Shown: positions 20,326 through 33,500, counted from the stretch's first letter. The stretch is DNA of 64,000 nucleotides from CBDATW01 sp965200605 (GCA_965200605.1 CBDATW010000002.1:186001-250000), one strand, 5' to 3'. The notes: generated from the letters alone by a model not told the origin. A program made the numbers and translations.

Positions 20326-23300
20326 TTAATTTTTAGCTAAATATTCTTGATATGATCTTTGAGATATTTTTTTAAGATTATCTATAAACTCACTATTACC
20401 AGTTTTTTTACTTGAAAGTTTTTTGTCATTTAATATATCAGAAATAACTTTTCTAATAAAAACATAATTACTTGGTATTTTATTTCCTCATTTTAAATAA
20501 GCATTTTTATTAGTATATGTTTTTAGAAAATTTTCTTTTGATAAAATTTTTCATAACATAAATTCATCTTTTAATATATCATTACCTTTTTTAGGATTAT
20601 TAGGAATAGCTGGGCTAGGCAGATTTATTACTTTTTCTACTGCCTTTTGGATAACTGCTCTATCGTTTTTGTTATTTATATATCATTTTATATCTTTGAC
20701 ATATTCTATCTGATTATTTTTATAAAAATCTGCATTTGGTCTTTTTCATATATCAAATTTATCTTTTGCTACTTTATGACCTCCGCTTCTATAATTAATA
20801 GTTCCATCAAGGGCTTTTTTGAATTCTGCCTTGGTAGCATTTTTTCTTTTACCAATTGCTCAGGTAGAGACATCTAATTTAAATTGAGGAGTTTGTTGAT
20901 AAACGCTTGGATCTTTTATTTTTCAACTATCAAATTTCTTTTTTGCAACCTGATCACCATTAGTTTGTTTTGAAGTAGTAATTGCTCTAATAAATTTAGT
21001 TTTTACTTCATCATTACTTTTTAATTTATTTGCAGCTCAATATTTCCCAGCATCTTTTTTAAATGTATTGCTTATCTCATATTCATCTTGTAATCTATAT
21101 TTTTTACTTTCATATGAAGCTTTTAAAACATCATCACCATTAGTTTTTGTTGAGGTAGTAATTGCTTGGACAAATTTAGTTTTTATATTATTATTTTCTT
21201 TATTGTTATCTGCTCATTTGCTTAAATCTATTTTAAAAGCTTTATCAGCTTCATAATCAGCCTCTGATTTGTATTTTCACTTATTATATTTAGCCTTTAG
21301 AGAAATTCCCTTAATTTTGTTTGTAGAGCTCATGGCTTTGGCAAAAGCATTTTTTACTTGAAGATTAGATTTCATTTTACCATCAGCTCATCTAGTAACA
21401 TCATCTTTAAACTCGTCATCTTGCTTGTATGCCTTATCTGATTTTAAATTTTTTGGTAATTTTCTTCATAAATCATAATTATTGTTTGCAGATGATGGAA
21501 TTGATTTAATTGCTACAACAAATTTATCTATTACATCATAGTTTTCATCTGTCCTTTTATCTTGTGCTCATGCCAATGCATCATTTTGAAATTCAATAGT
21601 AGCTTTATATTGATCTTTTGTTTTATATTTTCATTGATGATATTTATTTTTAAGAACTTGATCACCTTGACCTCTTGTTTTATATAATGCATCAACAAAG
21701 GCATGTTGTATTGCTCTTTTTGGAGTCTTCTTTTTGGAGTTTGAATTAGTTTTACTATTTCAGGTAGATTTTGCTCAACTTTCAGCATACTCACCAATAT
21801 TTTCTCAACCAGAATTTTTAAATTCTTCTTTTGTTTTATTTTTATTGCCTGGTTTTATTTTTCAAAGATTATATGCTCTATCAACCTCACTTGATATATC
21901 TACAAATATTAAAATAAGGGCGTTTCTACCATCTTGGGTTTTTATTCAATTATAAAAGTTTTGGTTAGATGCATTTTTGCCTAAATAATCCCATGCTGTC
22001 TTTCTATTTGTTTTAAATCACTTTTTATATGCTGCTTGAGCTTGTTTGTTACCATCTACATTTGATAAAAGTATGGCTCTGATAAATGATTGTTTTATTC
22101 GTCAACTCAGCGTTTTTTGGGTTATTGCATATTGAGCGAATTTCTCAGCATATTCTCCAATATTTCCATTTGATAAATCTGTAAATACAAATTTTGTTTT
22201 AAAATCAGAAATGTCTTTCTTATTATTAGCTTCAAGTTTTTTTCATTCTCAATAAACTCAGCTACGATTTTTACCAGATTTGATAGTTCATCTAAGAATG
22301 GCACTTCTTCCATCATCTGTTTTTAATCAATTATTAAATAATGGTTTAGAAACATCATCATTTCAAAAATCTTCTGGTGACTTAATTGGCTGAAGCTTTT
22401 TTCAAGTGTCATAAGCCCTTTCATAAGCTTGTCTGCCTGAATTTTCAAAAGATGTTTTTAAAGCTACTTTCCCTTCTAGCGTAGTTTTTCAATTGTTAAA
22501 ATCATCAATAGAATCAACATCTTTGGCATATTCTCTTTCGGTTTTAAGATTTTTTGGTTTTAGTTTTCAATTATGGGCATAATCAACAAAATCTTGTCCT
22601 GATTTTTCAAAAATTATTTTTAGTGCATTTTTACCATCATCGGTATTTATTCATTGATTAAATGATAAATCAACATCATCATTTGGTTTAGAATTATCAA
22701 TAACATCTATTGGTGACATTATATTATCATTAATTCATTGTTGGAGATTATTTAAATAATCTGGTCTTGATAATTTGTAATCTTTTTTTAAGGCTTCTTG
22801 CCCATCTTGAGATTCTCTTCAAGTTTTAAAAGATTGACTTGATAAATGTAAATCATCATAATATTGTTCTGGTGTTATTCAATTATTTTGATCTTTTCTT
22901 CAAGCACTAAATCTTGCCTGATAAATTTTATCTTGTCTACCAGCTTTTTTATACAGTGTTTTTAATGCTTCCTTTCCATCATCTGTTAATCTTCAAGTAT
23001 CAAAATTATCTTGAGATTTTAAATCAGCAATATATTGTGATATTGATTTATAATTTCTGATTTTTCAGAAATTATATGCATTTATATAATCATTGCCAGA
23101 ATTTTTAAAAAGTGGTTTTAATACTTCTATTCCTGCTGGTGATTTTTTTCAATTTTTATAAGTATTTAATGAATCATCTAAGTTAATATATTCCTCAGAA
23201 GTTTTTCAATAACTAGCAATTTGCTTAAATTTCTTAAATTTTTCATCAAAAGTATCTTGATCATTATTAAAGATTGTTTTGATTTTTTCTTGACCATCAT

Positions 23301-23799
23301 TGGTTGTGGCTCATTTTTTATATATTTGATATGCATCACTATCTCTTTTATTCATTTTGGCCCTAAATTCTGCTATATCTCTTTCTGGACTATGTTGTTT
23401 TTTTCAATTATTAAACCTTATATTAAACTCTTTTTGCTTATTACCTGATAATTCATAAGCTTTTTGTAAGGCAACTTTTCCATCTGGAGTATTTATTCAT
23501 TTTTTATATAAATTGTTATATTCAATAAAAGATTTTAATTCGTTTTTTAAAAATTTATCACTTAGCCATTTTGAATGTGACATTTTTAATTTAGAATCTA
23601 CTACAATACTATCATTTGTATAACTGTTTTTGCTTTCTTTTGTATTTGATTTTTTTGTTCACTTATATTTTTTTAAGTTTTTTGAGTTTTGTGGTTTAGT
23701 AACTTCTAAATTATTTGAAATATTAATTGTATTAATATTTAAAATAAATATTAACAAAAATAATATAATAATTAATGCTTTTGGTAATATTTTTTTCAT
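20326..23799 (-). CDS. Large Trp-rich repeat surface protein 1
   Basis: 1157 aa, open throughout under code 4. The N-terminus is a Lys-Lys start plus a hydrophobic segment (about 5-25) with no lipobox Cys, so it is likely anchored or secreted. Two repeat types follow. The first half has units built on FxxWxxTxDGKxAL, about 55-60 aa each, ending in YxxW. The second half has units built on DxxxWAxxNK...VKxxFxxAI, each also ending in a YxxW-type motif. Most Trp are TGA. It is a paralogue of the protein at 24448-27936: same order of unit types and the same C-terminus (ISQR.Y..YLAKN). I do not recognise a named family. A T14 tract lies in its promoter region. Confidence 0.85.
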
Positions 23800-23871
23800 T
23801 TGTTATTCCTATTTTCATAAATATTTAAATAAATTTAAACATTTATCACATTTAATTCTATATCATTTTTT

Positions 23872-23897
23872 ATTATATTTTTCAAAAAAAAAAAAAA
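23872..23897 (-). promoter_or_regulatory. Promoter of repeat protein 1 with T14 tract in the spacer
   Basis: Minus strand: TATAAT at 23872-23877 preceded after 6 bases by 14 consecutive T (23884-23897), covering the spacer and the -35 position. Length change by slippage would alter promoter spacing. Confidence 0.5.
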
Positions 23898-24053
23898 GCA
23901 GTAAATCAAAGAAAAGTAATTCTATTCAAAGGGCTTCTTTTTTATAATGTCTAAATTAATCTTAAATTATTTTAGTTATAGTAAAGATTTACTTAATTCT
24001 AATCTTGTTTAATAGTGTAAATAACTAAATTACGAATTGTAATTTTGATAAAA

Positions 24054-24118
24054 GAAAAAGGGTCATAATGCCCTTAATACATCCTTAACATCCAAGCAGC
24101 TCGTAACTGTTTCTTAGT
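24054..24118 (-). ncRNA. Putative small structured RNA N1
   Basis: The predicted start is 7 bases after the -10. The RNA begins near CATACTAAG and folds into a hairpin: CTAAG pairs with CTTGG, and inside it CAG pairs with CTG around TTACGAG. It ends in AAGGG...CCCTT plus T5. Compared with copy N2, the inner pair changes from C-G to T-A on both sides at once, as expected if the helix is selected. No open reading frame fits. Not a known RNA family to my knowledge. It lies between two repeat-protein genes. Confidence 0.55.
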
Positions 24119-24124
24119 ATGAAT

Positions 24125-24152
24125 AATATAACATTTATTTAATTTAATGCAA
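24125..24152 (-). promoter_or_regulatory. Promoter of RNA N1
   Basis: TTGCAT (24147-24152), 16-bp spacer, TATATT (24125-24130) with TG before it; followed by a variant of the shared start region. Confidence 0.6.
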
Positions 24153-24341
24153 AGAATTAAGTGTAGATTTCTAAAAAACTACTATAATTTTTGAGATTGA
24201 TAAAAAGAAAAACTTGATTTAATTTCTATCTAAATATTTTCTGGATTAAATTTAATGTAAAGCTTCATAGTTTTGATTCACATCTTTTTATCGATTAATT
24301 TCTTTTAATCATTTTTATTTTGTTGAGTTTTTTGGCCATAT

Positions 24342-24375
24342 AAAAACTACACCTCTTTATCTTGAAGTGTAGAAT
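24342..24375 (-). terminator. Terminator of repeat protein 2
   Basis: 9-bp stem CTACACTTC/GAGGTGTAG followed by T5 on the minus strand, about 75 bases after the stop codon. The 5' arm and the 11 bases before it recur at 51113-51130. Confidence 0.65.
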
Positions 24376-24447
24376 TTATTTTTATTAGTTTACAATACAA
24401 ATCTTATTTAAAGATATTGTCATTGTTTTTATTGATAATTTTTAAGT

Positions 24448-27400
24448 TTAATTTTTAGCTAAATACACTTCATATGCTCTTTGAGATATTTTTTTAAGAC
24501 TATCTATAAACTCACTATTACCAGTTGTCTTATTTGCAAGTTGCTTATCATTTAATAAATTAGAAATAGTTTCTCTAATAGAAGCATGATTACTTGGTGT
24601 ATTGTTTTTTCATTGTAAAATAGCAGCATTATTATTACTTATTTTTAAGAAATTATCTTTTGATACAGGTTTTCATAATGTATATTTATCTTTTAATATA
24701 TCATTACCTGTTTTGGGATTATTATTAGCAGGTAGATTAATTACTTCTTTTACTGCATCTTGAATATAATCTTTATCATATTTGTTATCTATATATCATT
24801 TTATATCATCACGATATTCTTTTGTAGTTTTATAAAAATCTTGATCTTGTTTTTTTCATTTATCAAATTCATATTTTGCATCTTCATGGTCAGGGCCTTG
24901 ATAATTAGTATCTCCCTCAAGTGCCTTTTTAAATTTTGGTCTTACAACACCTAGTTTTTTATTAATTGCTCAACTAGAAGCATCTGAAAGAAATTGGGTG
25001 CTTTTTTTATAATCGTCTTCTTTTGGTATTTTTCAAGTATTAAATGCAGCTTTTGCAACACTATCACCATTAGTCTTTATTGAAGTATCAATTGCTTTAA
25101 TAAATGCACTTTTTACTCCAGAATCACTATTTCGTTTGCCTGCTGCTCAATGTTTTGCGGCATCATCTTTAGATTGAGTGCTTGAATGATATTCTGCGTG
25201 TGTTGGAGTTTTTTGATTTTCAAATGAATCTCTTAATTGTCTATTATCAAATGTCATTGCAGTATTAATTGCATTAACAAATTCTCTTTTTATTATATCA
25301 TTATTATTTAATTTGCCGTTTTTTGCTCATTCAACAAGAGCCACATTAAAATCATTATCAGCTTGATATTCAGCAGGTGATTTTTGTTTTCACTCATTGT
25401 TATATTTATCTCATAAATATGGAATTCTAGTACGTTCAATTGCCTCGATAAATGCATGCTTTACAGAATAATCATTTGATTTCATTTTATCAGCAGCTCA
25501 GGTAGAAGCCTCTTGTTTAATGTCATCACTGTTTTTATATTCATCAAGTGATTTAAGATTATCATTTGACATTCTTCAAGTTAAAAATGCTCTTCTTGCA
25601 TCCGTTCCTACATTCTCTATTTCTAAAATAAATTGAAGCATTACAAAATGATCTTCTTCTGTTCTTTTGTCATCTGCTCATAATAATGCATTATTTGTAA
25701 ATTCAATACTATTTTTATAATCTTCTTTTGTTTTATATTTTAATTCACTATATTTATTTTTAAGAGCTATATCACCAGCACCACTTTCTTTATATAATAC
25801 ATCAACAAATAATTCTTCCATCTTTTTCTTTAGACTAGAATCTTGTGTTACACCACTTCAAATTTTTTCTGCCCATTCTTGAATATATTGACCAATATTT
25901 TGATTACCATCTAAACCAGCAGGATCTTTAAATTCGTCTCTTGTTTTACCGGAATTACCTGATTTTTTTATTCAATCATCATATGAATCATCAAATGCAC
26001 TTTTTTTCTCGTTAAATAGCTGATAAAGTCTAGTTCTACCATCTATAGTTTGTATTCAAGCATTAAAGTTTGGAGCAGAATCATCAAGTTTTACATACTC
26101 CCATGCTGTTTTTTTAAAATTATTATTTGTTAATCAATTTTCATATAATGTTTTTGCTTCTTCATTACCAGCAACATTTGAAAAATTTATGGCTTTAATA
26201 AATTGATCTCTTATGATATGGTCAATGCTTGATGTTGGAGATCTATGAGCTAAAGCAAAGAGCTCAGCATATTCTCCAATATTTCCATTTGATAAATCTG
26301 TAAATAGAATATCTGAATTAAATTCATTCGCAGTACTAGTAACTTCTCCTGTTTTGCCTGTCAATTCTCTTCATTTCTTATGAACTCATCCTTTATTGTT
26401 GCCTTGTTTTGTAATCAATGGAAGAATGGCACTTCTACCATCAGGGGTTTTTAATCAATCCTTAAATCATTGTTCATCATAGGCGCCATCATCTCAAATA
26501 TCTTTTGGTGATTTAGTTGGTTGAGATGTTTTTCAAGTATTATAAGTAGTTTCATAATTTTCCCCAAAATTTTCAAAACCTGTTTTTAAAATTGTCACTG
26601 TATTTGGTTTGACTTTTCAAATGTTAAATGCAGAAATAGAATCATCATCATTAGCATATTCCTCTTCAGATTTTAAATTTATTTCTTTAGTTTTTCACAC
26701 CAAATGTGGAGTATTAAAATCTACACCTGGGGTTGTTTTAAAAATTTGTGCTAAAACATTTTTACCATCAGAAGATTCTCTTCATCTTTTAAAGAGCTGA
26801 TGAACTGAATCACCGTCTTTAGATCTTTCAATAACTTCTGGTACTGTTAATATATTATTTGGAGCATCTTTTCATAATTCAAAACCTTGATTATAACTTT
26901 CAGTTATTATGTAATGCCTACTTAAGGCTTTTTTACCATCTTGGGAATTTAACCAAGTTTCAAAGGCAGTAGTTGATTTTGGACTATCATAATATTGTTC
27001 TTCTGATAATGTATTAGCTTTAATTCAAGCCTTAGATCTTAACTCATAAATCTGATCATTGTTTCTACCAGCAGTTTCATATAATGGTTTTAAGGCTTCT
27101 TTTCCATCAGCTGTTAATCTTCAAGCATCAAAAATAGCCTGAGATATTGGATTAGCAATATAATCACTTGGTTCACGATGATTTCGTCTTATTCAAGCAT
27201 TAGATGCAGCTGTGTAAGCAGCACCAGAACCTTCAAAAAGAGCATTTATTACCTGGTATTGTGCATCTGGTGATTTTATTCATTTTTCATAAGTAGATGT
27301 TGAATCAGCTGATTCGATATAATCGTCAAGAAGTTTTCAATATTGGGAAAGTTTATGAAATTCCTTAAGTTTATCATCAAAAGTAGTTTTATCTTTATTA

Positions 27401-27936
27401 AAGGTGTCTTTGATTTTATCTTGACCATCTGGTGTTGTAGCTCATTCTTTATATATTTTGTATGCTTCACTATCTTTTTGACTCATTTCTGTCTTAAATT
27501 CTGCTATACCTCTTTCTGAACCATACTGTTTTTTTCAATTATTAAATCTAGTGTTTAATTCTTCTTTATCATCACTTGATGACTCATAAGCTTTTTGCAG
27601 CTCAACTTTTCCATCTGGAGTATTTATTCATTTTTTATATAAATTATTATATTGACTAAATGTTTTTAATTCATTTTTTATAAATTTATCACTTAATCAT
27701 TTTGAGTGTGACATTTTTATTTTAGAATCTACTGCAATACTAGCTTTTGCACTACTACTACTACTTCCACTTGCTTGTTTATTTGGACTTTGTTTTTTTA
27801 TTTCTTCTTTTTTCTCAGTTTTTGATTTAGAAGCATCTACGTCACTTGAACTACCAGTGTTTTTAGCATTAGTATTACATGCTGCTAAAATTAATGTAGT
27901 ATTAATGATTAATGCTTTTGATAATATTTTTTTCAT
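24448..27936 (-). CDS. Large Trp-rich repeat lipoprotein 2
   Basis: 1162 aa under code 4. Signal peptide with lipobox LILAAC (Cys20), then a Ser/Lys-rich linker to about residue 75. The DGK-type repeats follow (WINTPDGKVELQKAYE, WRLTADGKEALKPLYE and so on) and then the WAxxK...VKxAFIxAI type. It has the same architecture and C-terminus as repeat protein 1, so the two are a diverged duplication. The start is only 23 bases after the upstream lipoprotein gene, with AGGAG and AAGGAAA, so it is cotranscribed with it. A surface role such as adhesion or shielding is inferred from lipidation and repeats only. Confidence 0.87.
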
Positions 27937-27959
27937 TTTATTTCCTTACTCCTATTCTA

Positions 27960-30062
27960 TTATTTTAATCATGGTGAAGATTTTGTTAGTTCTGCTTCAG
28001 TAACTTCTTTTTCTGTAGCATAATACAGTGCATCTTTATATCTTGACTTTGCCTTAGATGCTGAATCTTTACCGCCAACATATGATCAAATGCTTTTTGA
28101 AACTTCATTATTGCCATCTTTGGTTGCCCAATCAAAGACACTAATAGATTTGTTAGTTCCTGATTTAGAAACTGTTATGGAATTTAAATCAAGAGGTGCC
28201 CCAAATATTGTGTGTTTTCCAACCATATAATTTGGTCCACCCATATATGAGCCTTGTAGTGCTTTTTTAATATATTGCTTTGATCCCTCTTTTTCTTTTC
28301 CAATTGCTCCATAAAATTTAACTTTGCCTCTTTCAAATGAAACAAAATGATCTTCTTGACCTGTTGCTGATGAATTTTGAAATAATGAATTATCATCAGA
28401 TGCAGTTTGTTTTCTATTGGCTTTATCTAAAATAATTCATACTCCTTTTGAATATGTTTTATCAGTTAAATCCTCATGATCTTTTCCTTGATCACCTGAT
28501 GAAAGAGTATCATAATTATAAAGAGCTCCTATCAAGCCAGTTTTATCTCCATATTTAAATTGATTATTTTCATCTTCACTTGTTGTTCCAATTCAATCCT
28601 TTGCAGTTGAACCTGCTATATAAACAATTTTTCTATCTGCATCTGAGAAAGTATCAGATGATGTAAATTCATAAAGTTTAGTTTTTGAATCTTCCTTTGC
28701 TTCTCATTCTGAAACTTCTCTATAAAGTTTTTTAGATGATTTTGATGAATCTTCTGTTTTAGAAACAAATTTTACTTTTAGATATCTTGAATAAGCTGAA
28801 TGAGCTGCTGCTGCTTCAACTCCTCTTCTAAAGGCAAATGCTTTTTTCTTGTCTTCTGATTCTGATGTTGCTCCAATTAGAAATGAAACTGTTGTTTCTT
28901 CATATTCATCTTCTGATGATGAATATTTAATTGCTCCAACTGCTGCTTGGAATCCAGCAACATATGTTGCTGCATACTTATTAAATGAAGCTGTTGAAAC
29001 CATTCCTCCAGCAAATGTTTTTGATGAAGCTCCTGATTGTGATTTAGCTTTTTCTCCAATAAAGAATAATTGTGTTTCTTTGAATTCTTTTTTCTCTACA
29101 ACATTTTTATAAACATCTGATGAGTTTTCTACTTCATCTGTTACTGAAACAAATATTGTATCAATATTTTTTGAGGCCAAATTAGTTTTATCAGATAAAT
29201 CTTTTTTAACAATATCTTTAAATGATTTAGATAAATCAACAAAGCTTTTAATATTAGTAATTGGATATTTATTTGTAGTTGCTTCTGCAACTGGATTTGT
29301 ATTTCAATAAAGTGTACCTTTATCTAAATGCGTACTTGCATCATCTTTATCAATAGTATCTAAGTCTTTATCAATTAATAAAATATCAGATTTTTCAATT
29401 GCTTCTTTTAGTTCTTGTCTTGTAGGTGATGTATTACCTTTTAGGTTTTGATAAAGTAATGATAAGTTTCTAAAATTAAATATTGAATCAAAATTAGCTT
29501 TTGTAGTATTAAAATCAGTATCTTCCATTAAAACCAAAAATAGTTCATTCAAATTTACTCATTTTATATTTTTGTTTAGATTAATATAATGTTGATGATT
29601 AAGGTTAGCTGGGTCATCTGGATGATAATAACCATCATCTTAATTATGTTTTCCAATTCCTATATACTTCATTATTCATGCTTTTAATTTTGCTATTTCA
29701 TCTTTAAATTCTTTACTTTGTGTTATAAAACTATTGAATTTTTCAGAAGAAGTAAAAAATAATCCAGAAGGTAATGAAAAGTATTGATCTCCTGTATTGC
29801 CTTTTACAACTGCATCTTGGGTGTAACTATTTACCACACTTTGAAAATCTTGACCAAATTCAAAATTAGATGAAGCAAATCCAATTTTAAATTTTCCTTT
29901 TTTAACTTTACTATGTAAAATTTCTTTTATAGTTTTATTGCTAGATTTATTTTCTACCATCTTTGTAGCTTTTGTCTCAGTAGTTTTTGCATCATTTTTC
30001 TTACATGCAGCAAGTGATGATAATGTTGCAAGTGAAATAATTGATGTAGATACTTTTTTCAT
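27960..30062 (-). pseudogene. BMP-family substrate-binding lipoprotein, interrupted by an in-frame TAA
   Basis: Lipoprotein resembling the BMP/P48 group, the substrate-binding part of nucleoside-type ABC importers. Signal peptide MKKVSTSIISLATLSSLAA with Cys20. The frame runs for 701 codons but contains TAA at 29640-29642 (codon 141, after GKHN); the downstream 559 residues continue in the same frame. BMP-like features downstream include the GGMVSTASFNKYAATYVAGFQ type segment, VVGAI, and the ending SPWLK. Causes could be a sequencing error, a recent nonsense mutation or readthrough. Followed at once by repeat lipoprotein 2. A decayed copy of its C-terminus lies at 44920-44975. Confidence 0.75.
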
Positions 30063-30530
30063 AATTTGATTCCTCTAAATATGTTTATGATTATATTAAA
30101 AATAATGACTTTCCATTATAGAAAATATAATTCAACAATATTATAAATAAAAAATTAATAAAAATAAAGAGTTTTTTTACATTTTTAGATACAATCATTT
30201 AATTAAAAAAAAAAAAAACAAATTTATTAAAATAGTTATTTATTTTTTTAATGAATTAATTATTTAATACTAATTGTTTTTGGTTTAAATTTAGGCAAGA
30301 TATTAATTATATTACCTTTAAGTTATTTTTTAAAGTTTTATATAAAAACACTACTAAAATTGCTTTATTTGCTATTTTATTATTTTATTTAATAGATATT
30401 AATTTGTCTAATAACACTTTTATATGGATTTTATATTACTATCATAATGTAATTTATTCATTTTTATTTTAGAGATATTTTTATAGTAAAATATTGATTA
30501 TAAAGTGATTTAATACAATCATTTTATACT
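30063..30530. other. AT-rich intergenic region with an A14 tract
   Basis: 468 bases between two minus-strand genes. It holds the lipoprotein promoter (TATAAT-like at 30090-30095 and 30115-30120) and 14 consecutive A at 30205-30218. On the plus strand at about 30277-30471 there is an open stretch with one hydrophobic segment and no ATG start, which I do not call a gene. Confidence 0.5.
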
Positions 30531-33500
30531 TTATGTTGTTTGTAAGTATTGATTATATTGATTTTGACTTTCAGTTTTTAAATCTTCTAAAAATTGGTTA
30601 TTACCTTCATTTTTATTTATAAGAGAGTCTGTTTCTATTAATCTTTTGATATTTTGTTGTGTTTCATCTTTTTCTCAAGTATGGTCAGTAAGTCATTGGC
30701 GATATTTTGCCTTATTTTCAGCAGTTTTTTGATAATTAATTGGCAATTCTTTTCAATTATCAAATTCTTCTTTTAATTGTTGATTTCCTTGATTTGTTTG
30801 ACTATCTGAACTAATTATAGTTTCTATAGCGCTTTTAATTACTGGGGCAATTGGTCTTTTATCAATATATTGCTTTTGATCAACTAAATATTGACTAGTT
30901 GTTTGATAATATTTGTCATCTTGGTTTTTTCATAATGAATATGCATCTTTTGCAGTTTTATCTCCACCACTTGGAGAACTTTTACCTATTGCTGCAGTAA
31001 ATGCACCTTTTACTTCACTATTATCTTTGTTAGCTTTGGCTCACTCTTCTGCATCTGTTTTAAATTGATTATTAGCTTCATATTTGGCTTGTGATAATTT
31101 AGCAAATTCACTTGCTTTAAATGATAAATATGCATCTTTTGCAGTTTTATCTCCACCACTTGGAGAGCTTTTGCCTATTGCTGCAATAAAGGCAGCTTTT
31201 ACCTCACTATTATTTTTATTAGTTTTGGCTCACTCTCCTGCATCTGTTTTAAATTGATCATCGGCTTCATATTCAGCTTCTGATAATTTAGTTAATTCAC
31301 TTGCTTTAAATCTTAAATATGCATCTTGCGCAGTTTTATCTCCACCACTTGGAGAGCTTTTGCCTATTGCTGCAGTAAATGCTCCTTTTACTTCACTATT
31401 ATCTTTGTTAGCTTTGGCTCACTCTTCTGCATCTGTTTTAAATTGATTATTAGCTTCATATTTGGCTTGTGATAATTTAGCAAATTCACTTGCTTTAAAT
31501 GATAAATATGCATCTTTTGCAGTTTTATCTCCACCACTTGGAGAGCTTTTGCCTATTGCTGCAATAAAGGCAGCTTTTACCTCACTATTATTTTTATTAG
31601 TTTTGGCTCACTCTCCTGCATCTGTTTTAAATTGATCATCGGCTTCATATTCAGCTTCTGATAATTTAGTTAATTCACTTGTTTTAAATCTTAAATATGC
31701 ATCTTGTGCAGTTTTATCTCCGCCACTTGGAGAGCTTTTGCCTATTGCTTCAATAAATGCACCTTTTACTTCACTATTATCTTTGTTAGCTTTGGCTCAC
31801 TCTTCTGCATCTGTTTTAAATTGATTATTAGCTTCATATTTGGCTTGTGATAATTTAGCAAATTCACTTGCTTTAAATGATAAATATGCATCTTTTGCAG
31901 TTTTATCTCCACCACTTGGAGAGCTTTTGCCTATTGCTGCAATAAAGGCAGCTTTTACCTCACTATTATTTTTATTAGTTTTGGCTCACTCTCCTGCATC
32001 TGTTTTAAATTGATCATCGGCTTCATATTCAGCTTCTGATAATTTAGTTAATTCACTTGTTTTAAATCTTAAATATGCATCTTGTGCAGTTTTATCTCCG
32101 CCACTTGGAGAACTTTTGCCTATTGCTTCAATAAATGCACCTTTTACCTCACTATTATCTTTGTTAGCTTTAGCTCACTCTTCTGCATCTGTTTTAAATT
32201 GGTTATTAGCTTCGTATTTGGCTTGTGATAATTTAGCAAATTCACTTGCTTTAAATGATAAATATGCATCTTTTGCAGTTTTATCTCCACCACTTGGAGA
32301 GCTTTTGCCTATTGCTGCAATAAAGGCAGCTTTTACCTCACTATTATTTTTATTAGTTTTGGCTCACTCTCCTGCATCTGTTTTAAATTGATCATCGGCT
32401 TCATATTCAGCTTCTGATAATTTAGTTAATTCACTTGTTTTAAATCTTAAATATGCATCTTGTGCAGTTTTATCTCCACCACTTGGAGAACTTTTACCTA
32501 TTGCTGCAGTAAATGCTCCTTTTACTTCACTATTATATTTATTAGCTTTGGCTCACTCTTCTGCATCTGTTTTAAATTGATTATTAGCTTCATATTTGGC
32601 TTGTGATAATTTAGCAAATTCACTTGCTTTAAATGATAAATATGCATCTTTTGCAGTTTTATCTCCACCACTTGGAGAGCTTTTGCCTATTGCTGCAATA
32701 AAGGCAGCTTTTACCTCACTATTATTTTTATTAGTTTTGGCTCACTCTCCTGCATCTGTTTTAAATTGATCATCGGCTTCATATTCAGCTTCTGATAATT
32801 TAGTTAATTCACTTGCTTTAAATCTTAAATATGCATCTTGTGCAGTTTTATCTCCACCACTTGGAGAACTTTTATCTATTGCTGCAGTAAATGCTCCTTT
32901 TACTTCACTATTATATTTATTAGCTTTAGCTCACTCTTCTGCATCTGTTTTAAATTGATTATTAGCTTCATATTTGACTTGTGATAATTTAGCAAATTCA
33001 CTTGCTTTAAATGATAAATATGCATCTTTTGCAGTTTTATCTCCACCACTTGGAGAGCTTTTGCCTATTGCTGCAATAAAGGCAGCTTTTACCTCACTAT
33101 TATTTTTATTAGTTTTGGCTCACTCTCCTGCATCTGTTTTAAATTGATCATCGGCTTCATATTCAGCTTCTGATAATTTAGATAATTCACTTGCTTTAAA
33201 TCTTAAATATGCATCTTGTGCAGTTTTATCTCCACCACTTGGAGAACTTTTACCTATTGCTGCAGTAAATGCATCTTTTACTTCACTATTATCTTTATTA
33301 GCTTTAGCTCACTCTTCTGCATCTGTTTTAAATTGATTATTAGCTTCATATTTAGCCTGTGATAATTTAGCAAATTCACTTGCTTTAAATGATAAATATG
33401 CATCTTTTGCAGTTTTATCTCCACCACTTGGAGAGCTTTTGCCTATTGCTGCAATAAAGGCAGCTTTTACCTCACTATTATTTTTATTAGTTTTGGCTCA

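Larger units (their letters stand above)
24041..24226. repeat. Dispersed 185-bp repeat, copy 1
   Basis: Closely similar (roughly 80-85% by eye) to 45079-45262 in the same orientation, with sharp ends. It contains the small RNA N1 and its promoter plus about 75 bp of conserved upstream sequence. No coding frame is shared by the two copies. Confidence 0.8.

Noticed and set aside
23150..23450. Plus-strand hydrophobic ORFs inside repeat protein 1
   Set aside because: They are the antisense of a continuous 1157-codon frame and lack initiation signals.
24041..24226. Insertion sequence or MITE
   Set aside because: No terminal inverted repeats or target duplications at the ends of the repeated block; promoter plus hairpin with covariation fits an RNA gene better.
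30277..30471. Hydrophobic open stretch on the plus strand
   Set aside because: No ATG and no ribosome-binding site, in an AT-rich gap; not enough to call a gene.
32116..32391. Plus-strand ORF across the repeat array
   Set aside because: It recurs with each repeat unit as the antisense of the coding repeats and has no start signal.
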